Shown piece after piece: positions 1 to 8,641 of a DNA stretch of 64,000 bases (positions within the stretch are counted from its first letter, which is position 1; the number at the start of each line of letters is the position of its first letter). Made by a program: the position numbers and the translations under genes. Source of the stretch: Rehaibacterium terrae (GTDB lineage Bacteria > Pseudomonadota > Gammaproteobacteria > Xanthomonadales > Xanthomonadaceae); NCBI RefSeq assembly GCF_014202935.1, contig NZ_JACHHX010000007.1:1-64000 (forward strand). Reading direction: 5' to 3'. Below the pieces are notes generated by a model. That model saw only the letters and a program-made list of their open reading frames with translations, was not told the origin of the DNA and did no database searches.

Positions 1-34
1 GGAGGGCGCGAGCACCTGGGGTGCCCTTCTCTTT

Positions 35-70
35 GGTCACTTTCTCTTGGGCAAGCAAGAGAAAGTGACC
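35..70. repeat. 15-bp perfect inverted repeat
   Basis: GGTCACTTTCTCTTG (35-49) is perfectly complementary to 56-70, with a 6-base loop. Similar short hairpins are scattered in Xanthomonadales intergenic regions. No gene is seen in positions 1-353, which hold this and two further repeat structures. Confidence 0.8.
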
Positions 71-87
71 CGGCCGCCGGCAGGCGG

Positions 88-242
88 ACGGAACACCCGG
101 CCTGAAAGGCCGGCCAGATCGCGACAAACCCACAGGCGCACGGAACACCCGGCGCAACGCGCCGGCCAGTTCGCGAGAAGCCGCAAGCGCACGAAACACC
201 CAGCGCGCAGCGCCGACACGATCGCGAGAAACCAGCCCACAC
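88..242. repeat. three degenerate 51-52 bp tandem units
   Basis: Units beginning ACGGAACACCC or ACGAAACACCC start at about 88, 140 and 191. Each carries a small GC hairpin (GGCCTGAAAGGCC in the first, GGCGCAACGCGCC in the second) followed by a GATCGCGA or TTCGCGAG segment. The units have diverged and no convincing protein is encoded across them. Confidence 0.7.
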
Positions 243-253
243 GCTGCAGGAGA

Positions 254-305
254 GGCTTCAGTCGCGACCGGATGCCTGCGTGGTTTTCCGGTCGCGGCTG
301 AAGCC
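254..305. repeat. 19-bp inverted repeat (one mismatch) downstream of kynA
   Basis: GGCTTCAGTCGCGACCGGA at 254-272 pairs with 287-305 except for one position. It lies about 50 bases past the kynA stop codon on the minus strand. It could act as a bidirectional stem-loop terminator, though no T-run follows. The GTCGCGACTGAAG-type sequence resembles repeats common in Lysobacter-like genomes. Confidence 0.6.
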
Positions 306-353
306 GCTTGCAGGCAAAGCGGGTCATGCCGCCGATGGAACCGGGCGGCCGGC

Positions 354-1214
354 TCAATCCGGCGTGCCCAGCACCGTGCGCACGTCCAGCAGTTCGGGGA
401 AGAAGGTCAGCTCCAGCGCCTGCTTGAGAAAGCCCACGCCCGAGGAGCCGCCCGAGCCGCGCCGGTAGCCGATCACCCGCTCCACCGTCTTCATGTGGCG
501 GAAACGCCAGAGCTGGAAGCTCTCCTCCACGTCCACCAGTTGCTCGCACAGGGCATAGGCCGACCAGTGCGCGGCGGTGTCCTCGTAGATGCGCTTGAAC
601 ACCGGGATCAGCGCCGGGTTGCGCACGTGCGGCCTGGACCAGTCACGCTCGACGCACTCGGCCGGCACCGCGTGGCCCTTGCGGTGCAGGTGGCGCAGGA
701 ATTCGTCGTAGAGGCTGGGCGCGGCCAGCGCGGCCTCCAGTTCGGCGCGCGCGGCCGGATCGTGGTCGAACACCTTCACCATCTCGGCGTTCTTGTTGCC
801 GAGCATGAATTCCACCAGCCGGTACTGCAGCGACTGGAAGCCCGAGGACGAGCCCAGCGCGCCGCGGAACTCCAGGTACTCGCTGGGCGTGAGCGTCTCC
901 AGCACCGACCACTGCTCGAACAGTTGCCGCTGCACCTGCTTGACCCGCGCCAGGATCTTCTGCACCGGCCCCAGCTCGTCGGCCTGCAGATGGCGCAGGG
1001 CCGCACGCAGCTCGTGGATGATCAGTTTCAGCCACAGCTCCGACACCTGGTGCTGGACGATGAACAGCATCTCGTCGTGATGCGGCGGGTCGCTGACCGG
1101 CTGCTGCGCGCTCAGCAGCACGTCCAGCCGCAGATAGCCGCCGTAGGTCATCTTGTCGCGCAGGTCGGTGGTGATCCCGCGCTCGAGCGGGCGCTGGTTG
1201 CTGTCGTGGGTCAT
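354..1214 (-). CDS. kynA: Tryptophan 2,3-dioxygenase
   Basis: Heme enzyme that opens the indole ring of L-tryptophan with O2 to give N-formylkynurenine, the first step of the kynurenine pathway; cytoplasmic tetramer in known homologues. The 286-residue product has the usual family length. It keeps HHDEMLFI near the N terminus (distal histidine), [14 protein letters not shown] (substrate pocket) and [13 protein letters not shown], whose histidine is the heme ligand, followed by the G-rich [11 protein letters not shown] loop. The ATG at 1214 is chosen because the family starts close to it; a longer reading to 1271 adds 19 atypical residues. No other kynurenine-pathway gene is in the window, so it is probably transcribed alone. 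No strong Shine-Dalgarno is visible. Confidence 0.95.
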   Translation of the reverse strand: MTHDSNQRPLERGITTDLRDKMTYGGYLRLDVLLSAQQPVSDPPHHDEMLFIVQHQVSELWLKLIIHELRAALRHLQADELGPVQKILARVKQVQRQLFEQWSVLETLTPSEYLEFRGALGSSSGFQSLQYRLVEFMLGNKNAEMVKVFDHDPAARAELEAALAAPSLYDEFLRHLHRKGHAVPAECVERDWSRPHVRNPALIPVFKRIYEDTAAHWSAYALCEQLVDVEESFQLWRFRHMKTVERVIGYRRGSGGSSGVGFLKQALELTFFPELLDVRTVLGTPD

Positions 1215-1396
1215 GGCCGCGGCACCGGAGGCGGAAAAGGCAATGGTATGCCATCGGCCGGGCCAGGCCATGCCGGTGTCATCCGGCTGTCATGCCAGCG
1301 TCGCCGGTGTCCGCTTAGAATCGCCAGGCGTTCTGTGACACCGGTCACACCGATCTCACCCGCCGGCCCGCCGGCATCGCAACTGGGGAAAATCCG

Positions 1397-4300
1397 ATGC
1401 TGTCCATCCCGTCGCGCCTCGGCGCGCTGTCCATGCTGTTGCTGGCCTTCGGCGCCGTGCCCGCCGCCCAGGCCCAGGTCGTCGTCACCGCGCCGGGCAC
1501 CGTCTACCAACAGGATTTCGACGCGCTCGCCGCCAGCGGCACCGGCCACGCCTGGCAAGACAACGCCACCCTGCCCGGCTGGTACAGCAGCCGTGCCACT
1601 TACAACGCCGGCACCGGCAGCTCCAATGCCGGCGCGCTGTACAGCTTCGGCACCGGCCCCGACCGGGCGCTGGGCAGCGTCGCCTCCGGCAGCACCGGCA
1701 CGCTCTACTACGGCGTGCGCCTGGCCAACGCCAGCGGCCGTCCCCTGACCGCGCTGGACATCGCCTATACCGGCGAACAGTGGCGCAACGGCGGCAATAC
1801 CGCCCAGCACTCGCTGGCCTTCCAGTACCGCATCGCACCGGCCGGCGAGATCACCGCGATCAACACGCCGGCGAGCGGCTGGACCAGCGTCTCCGCGCTC
1901 GATTTCACCGGCCCGGTCGCCACCGCCACCGCTGGCGCGCTCGACGGCAACGCCGCCGCCAACCGCGCCGCCGTCGCCGGCCGGCTGGAGGTGCGCGTGC
2001 CCGACGGCCACGAGATCTGGCTGCGCTGGGTCGACATCGACAACGCCGGCGCCGACCACGGCCTGGCCATCGACGACCTGCGCATCGCCTTCGAGGCCGC
2101 CGGCACGCTGCCGGCGTTGAGCGTGGCCGACGCCACGGTCGAGATCGGCGAGGACGGCGTGCCGTCGCCGCTGCTGTTCGTGGTCGAACTCGACACAGCG
2201 GCCGAACAGGACGTGCGCTTCGCCATCGCCACCGCCGACGGCACCGCCCAGGCCGGCGTGCACTACGTCGCCCGCAGCGAGGCCGAAGCGGTCATTCCGG
2301 CCGGCGAGCAGCGTTACGAGTTCGCCGTCGACGTGCTCGGCAACCCCGAACCCGGCACCACCCGCACGCTGACGGTCACGGTGAGCGAACTCGACGGCGC
2401 CGAGGGCGTCGATACGGTCGCCATCGGCCGCATCGTCAACACCACCGTGGCGCTGACCCCGATCGGCGCGATCCAGGGGCCGGGCACGGTGTCACCGCTG
2501 CTGGGTCAGCAGGTGGTCACCGAGGGCATCGTCACCGCCACCCGCCGCAACGGCTTCGTGATCCAGAGCGCGCCGGGCGAGGAGGACGACGATCCGCTCA
2601 GCGCGGAAGGGATCTTCGTCTTCACCGGCAACGACAACGTCCCGGCAGCGGCCCAGGTCGGTCACCGCGTGCGCGTGGCCGGTCGCGTCACCCAGTTCCT
2701 GCGCACTCCGCACGGCCTGCCGCTGACCCAGCTCGGCAGCCCGCTGAGCGTGAGCCTGCGCGCCACCGGCCAGCCGCTGCCGGAGCCGGTCGTACTCGAT
2801 GAAACCGCGCTCTCGCCCGACAACGCGCCCGACTACCTGGCCCGCTACGAGACCATGCGCGTGAGCGTGCCGGCGCTGGAAGTGGTCGGCCCGAGCAACG
2901 CCCAGGGCGTGTTCTTCGGCGTGCTGCCGGGCACCCCGCGCCCGTTCCGCGAGGAAGGCATGGGCGTGCTCGACGTCACCCCGCTGCCGCCCGGCGTGAC
3001 CCCGCCGTGGTTCGACACCAACCCCGAGCGGCTGCGCGTGGAAAGCGCCACCCAGACCGGCGCGACGCCGATCGACGTCGATGTCGGCACCGTCATCACC
3101 GGCCTGACCGGCGTGCTCTACTACGACTCGGGCGACTACACCCTGCTGCCCGATCCCGGTCTCGAACTCGGCTTTGCCGGCGGCGCGGTGCCGCGGCCGG
3201 TCGCGCCGCGTCCGGAAGGCGCCATCAGCATCGCCGGCTTCAACATCGAGAACCTCAACCTCGCCGAGGACAGCCCGGCCAACACGCTGCGCCTGCGCAA
3301 GCTGGCGCTGGCGATCTGCCAGTACCTGCGCACCCCGGACCTGCTCGGCCTGGTCGAGATCCGCGACCTCGCCACCGCGCAGCGCCTGGCGCAGTCGCTC
3401 AACGACGACGAGTTCGGCCATTGCCCGGAGGCACCACAGTACGAAGCCCACCTGATCCCGGCGCCCACCGGCACGCAGAACCTCGGCTTCCTGCTGCGCA
3501 CCGCGCCGGTCGCCAGCGGCCTGCCGCGGGTCGAAGCGCTGGCGGTGGTGCAGGAGGGCGTCGACGCCCGCCTGGTCGCACCCGACGGCAGCGCCACCGC
3601 CGTGCTCAACGACCGCCCGCCGCTGCGGCTGATGGCAGCATTCAACGCCGACAACGGGGCACGCTTCGAGCTGACGGTCATCGCCAACCACCTGCTGTCG
3701 CTGATCGACATCAACAGCCTGGCCAGCCGCAACGACAGCTGGGTCACCGAGGGCAACCGCCGTCGCGGCAAGCGCCTGCAGCAGGCACTGTGGCTGGCCG
3801 ACCTGATCGAGCAGCGCCAGAACGCCGATCCGCAGGAGAAGATCCTGCTACTCGGCGACTTCAACGCCTTCGAGTTCAACGACGGCTACGTCGACGTGAT
3901 GGGCATCGTCACCGGCCAACCGGCCCCGGCCGACCGCGTGCTGTTGCACGCCGACAGCCCGCTGAAGCGCCCGCTGCTCAACCTCACCACCACCACGCCC
4001 GCCGACGAGCGCTACTCCTACGTGTTCGCCGGCAGCGCGCAGACGCTCGACCACGTGCTGGTCAACCAGCCGCTGCAGGACGAAGTGCAGATCTGGCTGG
4101 AGCATCCGCGCATCAACGCCGACTTCGGCGCCGACCATGCCGGCGACGGCACGCTGCCGACCCGCACCTCCGACCACGACCCGGTACTGGCCTACCTGCT
4201 GCCGCCGGCCTTCCTCAGCGCCGACCTGAAGATGACGCTGAGCGGTCCGGCGACGCCGGTGCGTGTCGGCCAGGTCGCCGAGTTCATCGCCCGCGTCAGC

Positions 4301-4636
4301 CATGCCGGCCCGCAGCCGGCACTGCGTCCGACGGTCGAGTTCGTGCTCGACAGCGCCGCCAACGACCCGACCGTCGATGCACCGGCGGGCTGGGACTGCG
4401 ACGCCCCGCTGACAGCCGGCACCGGCCTGCGCATCGTCTGCCGCAACGGCACCCGCCTGGAGGCCGGCGAGGCTGCCGTGTTCACCCTGCGCAGCGGCGT
4501 GCGCCGCGACGCGCCGCGCGCGTTCCTCGGCGTGCGCGCCGAGGCGGCCAGCGCCAGCACCGACCCGGCACCGCACGACAACCGTGCCGAGAGCAGCGTG
4601 CGCATCGTCGGCCTGCCCGGCTTCGCGGCGCGCTGA
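1397..4636 (+). CDS. ExeM/NucH-type secreted endonuclease with Calx-beta domain
   Basis: A 1079-residue exported nuclease. Residues 1-26 form a signal peptide ending AQA. A beta-rich region follows, then a Calx-beta-like domain (about 245-345; VEIGEDG, GTAQAGVHY). Next comes an OB-fold-like module (about 354-590) and an endonuclease/exonuclease/phosphatase catalytic domain (about 610-935) with GFNIEN, LVEIRD, GDFNAF and SDHDP motifs. The last 140 residues resemble a DUF11-type domain. Related ExeM proteins degrade extracellular DNA in biofilms or for phosphate supply. No GlyGly-CTERM or LPXTG-type sorting tail is seen. A TAGAAT -10-like box lies at 1316-1321. A strong hairpin follows the stop codon. 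Confidence 0.9.
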   Translation: MLSIPSRLGALSMLLLAFGAVPAAQAQVVVTAPGTVYQQDFDALAASGTGHAWQDNATLPGWYSSRATYNAGTGSSNAGALYSFGTGPDRALGSVASGSTGTLYYGVRLANASGRPLTALDIAYTGEQWRNGGNTAQHSLAFQYRIAPAGEITAINTPASGWTSVSALDFTGPVATATAGALDGNAAANRAAVAGRLEVRVPDGHEIWLRWVDIDNAGADHGLAIDDLRIAFEAAGTLPALSVADATVEIGEDGVPSPLLFVVELDTAAEQDVRFAIATADGTAQAGVHYVARSEAEAVIPAGEQRYEFAVDVLGNPEPGTTRTLTVTVSELDGAEGVDTVAIGRIVNTTVALTPIGAIQGPGTVSPLLGQQVVTEGIVTATRRNGFVIQSAPGEEDDDPLSAEGIFVFTGNDNVPAAAQVGHRVRVAGRVTQFLRTPHGLPLTQLGSPLSVSLRATGQPLPEPVVLDETALSPDNAPDYLARYETMRVSVPALEVVGPSNAQGVFFGVLPGTPRPFREEGMGVLDVTPLPPGVTPPWFDTNPERLRVESATQTGATPIDVDVGTVITGLTGVLYYDSGDYTLLPDPGLELGFAGGAVPRPVAPRPEGAISIAGFNIENLNLAEDSPANTLRLRKLALAICQYLRTPDLLGLVEIRDLATAQRLAQSLNDDEFGHCPEAPQYEAHLIPAPTGTQNLGFLLRTAPVASGLPRVEALAVVQEGVDARLVAPDGSATAVLNDRPPLRLMAAFNADNGARFELTVIANHLLSLIDINSLASRNDSWVTEGNRRRGKRLQQALWLADLIEQRQNADPQEKILLLGDFNAFEFNDGYVDVMGIVTGQPAPADRVLLHADSPLKRPLLNLTTTTPADERYSYVFAGSAQTLDHVLVNQPLQDEVQIWLEHPRINADFGADHAGDGTLPTRTSDHDPVLAYLLPPAFLSADLKMTLSGPATPVRVGQVAEFIARVSHAGPQPALRPTVEFVLDSAANDPTVDAPAGWDCDAPLTAGTGLRIVCRNGTRLEAGEAAVFTLRSGVRRDAPRAFLGVRAEAASASTDPAPHDNRAESSVRIVGLPGFAAR

Positions 4637-4654
4637 GGATGCGGATGGGGATGA

Positions 4655-4684
4655 CGAAGGGCGCGGCCTCGGCCGCGCCCTTCG
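4655..4684 (+). terminator. Hairpin downstream of the nuclease gene
   Basis: A perfect 14-bp GC-rich stem (CGAAGGGCGCGGCC and its complement) with a 2-base centre begins 18 bases after the nuclease stop. It is followed by TTCGCTTTGCG rather than a clean T-run, so it is a probable but not canonical intrinsic terminator. Confidence 0.7.
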
Positions 4685-4796
4685 CTTTGCGATCCAGAAA
4701 AACCTTTCAGAAACAGTCATCTGCCGCAGTGCGCCTTGCCTCGGTCGGCACCGGGCTGCTATCTAGCGGGTTTCCACTCCCCGCAGGCCCGGCGTG

Positions 4797-5873
4797 ATGA
4801 CCACGGTCGCCAGCTACGACATCCACTACCTGCAATACCTGGCCGAGGACGGCACGCCGGTCCGCAAGGACCTGCCCGATTTCGCCAAGGACACCGACCG
4901 CCTGGTCGCCCTCTACAAGCAGATGCTGCTGGTGCGCACCTTCGACACCAAGGCGGTGGCGCTGCAGCGCACCGGCAAGCTCGGCACCTACGCCAGCTGC
5001 CTCGGCCACGAGGCCGCCCACGTCGGCATCGGCGCGGCGCTGAAGCCCGAGGACGTGTTCGCCCCCTCCTACCGCGAGTACGGCGCGCAGTTCATGCGCG
5101 GGGTGAAGCCGCGCGAAGTGCTGATGTACTGGGGCGGCGACGAGCGCGGCAACGATTTCTCCGGACCGAAGCACGACTACCCCTGGTGCGTGCCGATCGG
5201 CACCCAGTGCCTGCACGCCGCCGGCGCGGCGCTGGCGTTCAAGCTGCGCGGCGAGGCGCGCGTGGCACTGGCCTGTGTCGGTGACGGCGGCAGCTCCAAG
5301 ACCGACACCTATGCCGCGATCAATGCCGCCGGCGCCTACGGCCTGCCGTTCGTGCTGTGCATCGTCAACAACCAGTGGGCGATCTCGGTGCCGCGCCGCG
5401 CGCAGACCGGAGCGAAGACACTGGCGCAGAAGGGTCTGGCCGGCGGTCTGCACTGCCTGCAGGTGGACGGCAACGACCTGATCGCCGTGCTCGATGCAGT
5501 GCGGACCGCGGTCGAGCAGGCGCGGAACGGCGAAGGCGGCAGCGTGCTGGAACTGGTCACCTACCGTCTGTCCGACCACACCACCGCCGACGATGCCCGC
5601 CGCTACCGGCCCGACGACGAGGTCAAGGCCGCCTGGGAGCGCGAGCCGATGAAACGCCTCAAGGCGTACCTCATCGGCAGGAAGGCGTGGGACGAGAAAC
5701 AGGAGGAGGCCTGGAAGGCCGAGTGCGGCGCGCTGGTGGATGCCGAGGTCAACGCCTACCTGGAAACCCCCGTGCAGCCGATCGAGAGCATCTTCGACCA
5801 CCTCTACGCCGACATGCCCGCCGACCTCGCGCGCCAGCGCGAGCAGGCGCTCGCCTGGGAGGCACGCAAGTAA
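4797..5873 (+). CDS. pdhA: 2-oxo-acid (pyruvate-type) dehydrogenase E1 alpha subunit
   Basis: Thiamine-diphosphate subunit that decarboxylates a 2-oxo acid and passes the acyl group to the lipoyl arm of E2. The 358-residue product carries the ThDP/Mg signature GDGGSSKTDTYAAINAAG...IVNN and the E1-alpha motif YREYGAQFMRGV. ATG 4797 is preceded in frame by a GTG at 4794; the ATG is preferred. The next gene starts inside the stop codon (TAATG). Order and length fit the heterotetrameric E1 found for pyruvate or branched-chain dehydrogenases. Substrate cannot be settled from sequence alone; pyruvate is the usual annotation for this lineage. Confidence 0.88.
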   Translation: MTTVASYDIHYLQYLAEDGTPVRKDLPDFAKDTDRLVALYKQMLLVRTFDTKAVALQRTGKLGTYASCLGHEAAHVGIGAALKPEDVFAPSYREYGAQFMRGVKPREVLMYWGGDERGNDFSGPKHDYPWCVPIGTQCLHAAGAALAFKLRGEARVALACVGDGGSSKTDTYAAINAAGAYGLPFVLCIVNNQWAISVPRRAQTGAKTLAQKGLAGGLHCLQVDGNDLIAVLDAVRTAVEQARNGEGGSVLELVTYRLSDHTTADDARRYRPDDEVKAAWEREPMKRLKAYLIGRKAWDEKQEEAWKAECGALVDAEVNAYLETPVQPIESIFDHLYADMPADLARQREQALAWEARK

Positions 5874-6853
5874 TGGCCGCCATCACCCTGATCGAAGCCA
5901 TCACCCAGGCACTGGCCCACGAGATGGCCCACGACGACCGCGTGGTCGTGCTGGGCGAGGACGTCGGCGTCAACGGCGGTGTGTTCCGCGCCACCGCCGG
6001 GCTGCAGCAGCGCTTCGGCGAGGCGCGCGTGCTCGACACACCGCTGGACGAGACCACCATCGCCGGCCTCACCGTCGGCCTGGCCTCGCAGGGCATGCGC
6101 CCGGTCGCCGAGGTGCAGTTCGACGGCTTCGTCTACCCGATGCTCGACCACATCGTCTGCCACGCCGCGCGCTTCCGCACCCGCACCCGCGGCCGGCTGA
6201 CCTGCCCGATGGTGCTGCGCGTGCCCTGGGGCGGCGGCATCCGCGCGCCCGAGCACCACAGCGAGGCCAACGAGGCGATGTTCACCAACGTGCCCGGCCT
6301 GCGGGTGGTGCTGCCCAGCTCGCCGGCGCGCGCCTACGGCCTGCTGCTGGCGGCGATCCGCGACCCCGATCCGGTCATCTACATGGAGCCCAAGCGCATC
6401 TACCGCCAGTACAAGGAGGAGGTGCCCGACGACGGCGAGGCGCTGCCGCTGGACGTGTGCTTCGTGCTGCGCGACGGCAGCGACGTGACGCTGGTGACCT
6501 GGGGCGCACAGGTGAAGGAATGCCTGGAAGCCGCCGACGCGCTGGCCGCCGAAGGCATCCACGCCGAGGTGATCGACGTCGCCACGCTCAAGCCGCTGGA
6601 CTTCGACACCATCGCCGAATCGGTCGCGAAGACCGGCCGCTGCGTGATCGTGCACGAGGCGCCACGCACCGCCGGCTTCGGCGCCGAGATCGCCGCCCGG
6701 CTGAGCGAGGAGTGCATGTACGACCTGCTCGCCCCGGTCGAGCGCGTCACCGGCTACGACACCCCGATCCCGCTGTTCCGGCTGGAGATGAAGTACCTGC
6801 CGAGCGTGGAGAAGATCGTCGCGGCGGCGAAGCAGACGATCGCCGCCGGTTGA
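5873..6853 (+). CDS. pdhB: 2-oxo-acid (pyruvate-type) dehydrogenase E1 beta subunit
   Basis: Partner of the E1 alpha subunit; completes the ThDP sites in an alpha2-beta2 enzyme and contacts E2. The 326 residues show the beta-subunit hallmarks VLGEDVGVNGGVFRAT, DTPLDETTIAGLTVG and EVQFDGFVYP, and a C-terminal transketolase domain with HEAPRTAGFGAEIAARL. The ATG overlaps the alpha-subunit TAA by one base, indicating translational coupling. E2 follows 92 bases downstream across a palindromic repeat, so all three are likely one operon. No E3 (lipoamide dehydrogenase) gene is nearby. Confidence 0.92.
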   Translation: MAAITLIEAITQALAHEMAHDDRVVVLGEDVGVNGGVFRATAGLQQRFGEARVLDTPLDETTIAGLTVGLASQGMRPVAEVQFDGFVYPMLDHIVCHAARFRTRTRGRLTCPMVLRVPWGGGIRAPEHHSEANEAMFTNVPGLRVVLPSSPARAYGLLLAAIRDPDPVIYMEPKRIYRQYKEEVPDDGEALPLDVCFVLRDGSDVTLVTWGAQVKECLEAADALAAEGIHAEVIDVATLKPLDFDTIAESVAKTGRCVIVHEAPRTAGFGAEIAARLSEECMYDLLAPVERVTGYDTPIPLFRLEMKYLPSVEKIVAAAKQTIAAG

Positions 6854-6863
6854 ATTGCAGGGC

Positions 6864-6908
6864 AACCGGTAGCCGGTAACCGGACCGCCCCACCTCCGGC
6901 TACCGGTT
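6864..6908. repeat. Perfect 13-bp inverted repeat in the pdhB-E2 gap
   Basis: AACCGGTAGCCGG (6864-6876) pairs perfectly with 6896-6908, and further CCGGTTA/TAACCGG heptamers sit beside both arms. The structure fills most of the 92-base gap inside the operon. It may attenuate or stabilise transcript between E1 and E2, but this is inference; it could also be an inert extragenic palindrome. Confidence 0.75.
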
Positions 6909-6945
6909 CACGGTTCCCGGTTACCTCCCGATTCTGGAGCACCCC

Positions 6946-8316
6946 ATGGCCGACACAAAGAAATTCCACCTCCCCGACCTCGGCGAAGGCCTGCCCGACG
7001 CCACCATCGTCGAATGGTTCGTCAAGGTCGGCGACACCATCCGGCTGGACGAGCCGCTGGTGTCGATGGAAACCGCCAAGGCCGTGGTCGAGGTGCCGGC
7101 GCCGTGCTCGGGCAAGGTGCTCAGGCTGGCCGGCGGCCCCGGCGACGTGATCGCCACCGGCACGGTGCTGGCCGAGTTCGAGATCGACCCGAGCCTGCCC
7201 CAGCGCGCCGAAGGCCAGGACACCGGCCACCACCACGGCCCGCCCAAGGGCGCCGGCGCGCCGGCGCCGGAGGATGGCGGCAAGGTGGTCGCCTCCGACG
7301 ACGGCGGCGTGATCGAGACGGAGGAATCTTCCGGCGATGCCGGCACCGTGGTCGGCGCGATGGAAGTCGGCGACCGCGTGCATGCCGAGCAGGCCAGCAG
7401 CGTCGGCGGCGTCAAGGCGATGCCGGCGGTGCGCGCGCTGGCGAAGAAGCTCAAGGTCGACCTGACCCGCGTACGGCCAAGCGGCGAAGGTGGCGTGGTG
7501 ACGATGCAGGACGTCAAGCAGGCCGCCGCCGCGGGCACGGCGCGACTCGGCGCCGCGCCGACGCCGGCGCGTGCGGCAACGGCTGCCGGAACCGCGCCGC
7601 CCCCGGGCGTCGCCCAGCGCACCCCGCTGTCGGCCAGCGGCAAGCCGATGCGCACCTCGCCGCCCGGCGCGGCGGCCAGCGGCCAGCCCGAACAGCTCAA
7701 GGGCGTGCGCCGCAACATGGCGCGGGTGATGGCCGACGCCCACAGCAAGGTCGTGCCGACCACGCTCGCCGACGACGCCGACATTCACGCCTGGACGCCC
7801 GGCAACGACATCACCGTGCGGCTGGTGCGCGCCATCGTGCGCGCCTGCAAGGCCGTACCGGCGCTCAACGCCTGGTTCGACGGCGAGTCACTCACCCGCA
7901 CCCTGCACCCGCACGTGGACATCGGCATCGCCGTGGACACCGCCGACGGCCTGTTCGTGCCGGCGCTGCGCAATGCCGACGTGCTCGACGCCGCCGGCAT
8001 CCGCCAGGCCATCGACCGCCTGCGCGCGCAGGTCGAGGACCGCAGCATCCCGGCCTCCGAACTGGGCGGCTACACCATCTCGCTGTCGAACTTCGGCATG
8101 TTCGCCGGCCGCTACGCGACGCCGGTGGTGGTGCCGCCGTGCGTGGCGATCGTCGCCGCCGGCCGCGGCCGCCACCAGTTGGTGCCGGTGATGGGCGGCA
8201 TCGAGACGCACAAGGTGATCCCGCTGTCGCTGACCTTCGACCACCGCGCCTGCACCGGCGGCGAGGCGGCGCGCTTCCTGCGCGCGATGCTGGACGACCT
8301 GGCGCTGCCGCAGTAA
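6946..8316 (+). CDS. 2-oxo-acid dehydrogenase E2 (dihydrolipoamide acyltransferase)
   Basis: Core acyltransferase of the dehydrogenase complex. In 456 residues it has one N-terminal lipoyl domain (about 5-85; the lipoylated lysine is in SMETAKAVVEV), an acidic/Ala-Pro linker, a peripheral subunit-binding domain (about 157-190; MPAVRALAKKL...GVVTMQDV) that docks E1 or E3, and the catalytic domain. The active-site segment reads DHRACTGGEAARFL: the catalytic His is present, but the usual Asp of DHRxxDG is Thr. The enzyme acts with the E1 genes just upstream. A start at ATG 6946 is preceded by TGGAG. Pyruvate versus branched-chain substrate is not resolved. Confidence 0.9.
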   Translation: MADTKKFHLPDLGEGLPDATIVEWFVKVGDTIRLDEPLVSMETAKAVVEVPAPCSGKVLRLAGGPGDVIATGTVLAEFEIDPSLPQRAEGQDTGHHHGPPKGAGAPAPEDGGKVVASDDGGVIETEESSGDAGTVVGAMEVGDRVHAEQASSVGGVKAMPAVRALAKKLKVDLTRVRPSGEGGVVTMQDVKQAAAAGTARLGAAPTPARAATAAGTAPPPGVAQRTPLSASGKPMRTSPPGAAASGQPEQLKGVRRNMARVMADAHSKVVPTTLADDADIHAWTPGNDITVRLVRAIVRACKAVPALNAWFDGESLTRTLHPHVDIGIAVDTADGLFVPALRNADVLDAAGIRQAIDRLRAQVEDRSIPASELGGYTISLSNFGMFAGRYATPVVVPPCVAIVAAGRGRHQLVPVMGGIETHKVIPLSLTFDHRACTGGEAARFLRAMLDDLALPQ

Positions 8317-8556
8317 CGAACGCACCTTCAGCGCCAAGGCACGCACGGAGAAATGCGGAACGACGCCGAGCGGACGGAGAAATCTCGGCGCAGTCGAGGT
8401 CTCGCGCCCGCGCGGTGGCCGCCGGGTGGGGATGCAGGCGCCGACCGGCCACCGCTTCTGCGTGGCGCGTCCGCAACGCCCGGCGTTCCCGGCCGGCGCG
8501 GACCGCCGGGACTGAGCATCGCCCCAGGCCGACGCAAGCGACAACCGCGTTCGATC

Positions 8557-8638
8557 GTCATCCCCGCGCAAGCGGGGATCCCGTGCCTTTCGATGCCATG
8601 CCCGCAAAGTCGTTGATGCCCGCCTTCGCGGGCATGGC
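8557..8638. repeat. Extragenic hairpin repeats after the E2 gene
   Basis: The 325-base gap 8317-8641 has no convincing gene. It contains a copy of the widespread GTCATCCCCGCG...AAGCGGGGATCC repeat (8557-8581) and an 11-bp inverted repeat GCCATGCCCGC / GCGGGCATGGC (8595-8605 and 8628-8638). At 8338-8352 there is also a partial copy of the GCACGCACGGAGAA element found again near 22.4 kb. These sit between two convergent genes and may terminate both. Confidence 0.75.
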
Positions 8639-8641
8639 GGC

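Noticed and set aside
8353-8616. 87-codon plus-strand frame after E2
   Set aside because: Contains the translated extragenic repeat (VIPAQAGIP), a classic spurious reading.
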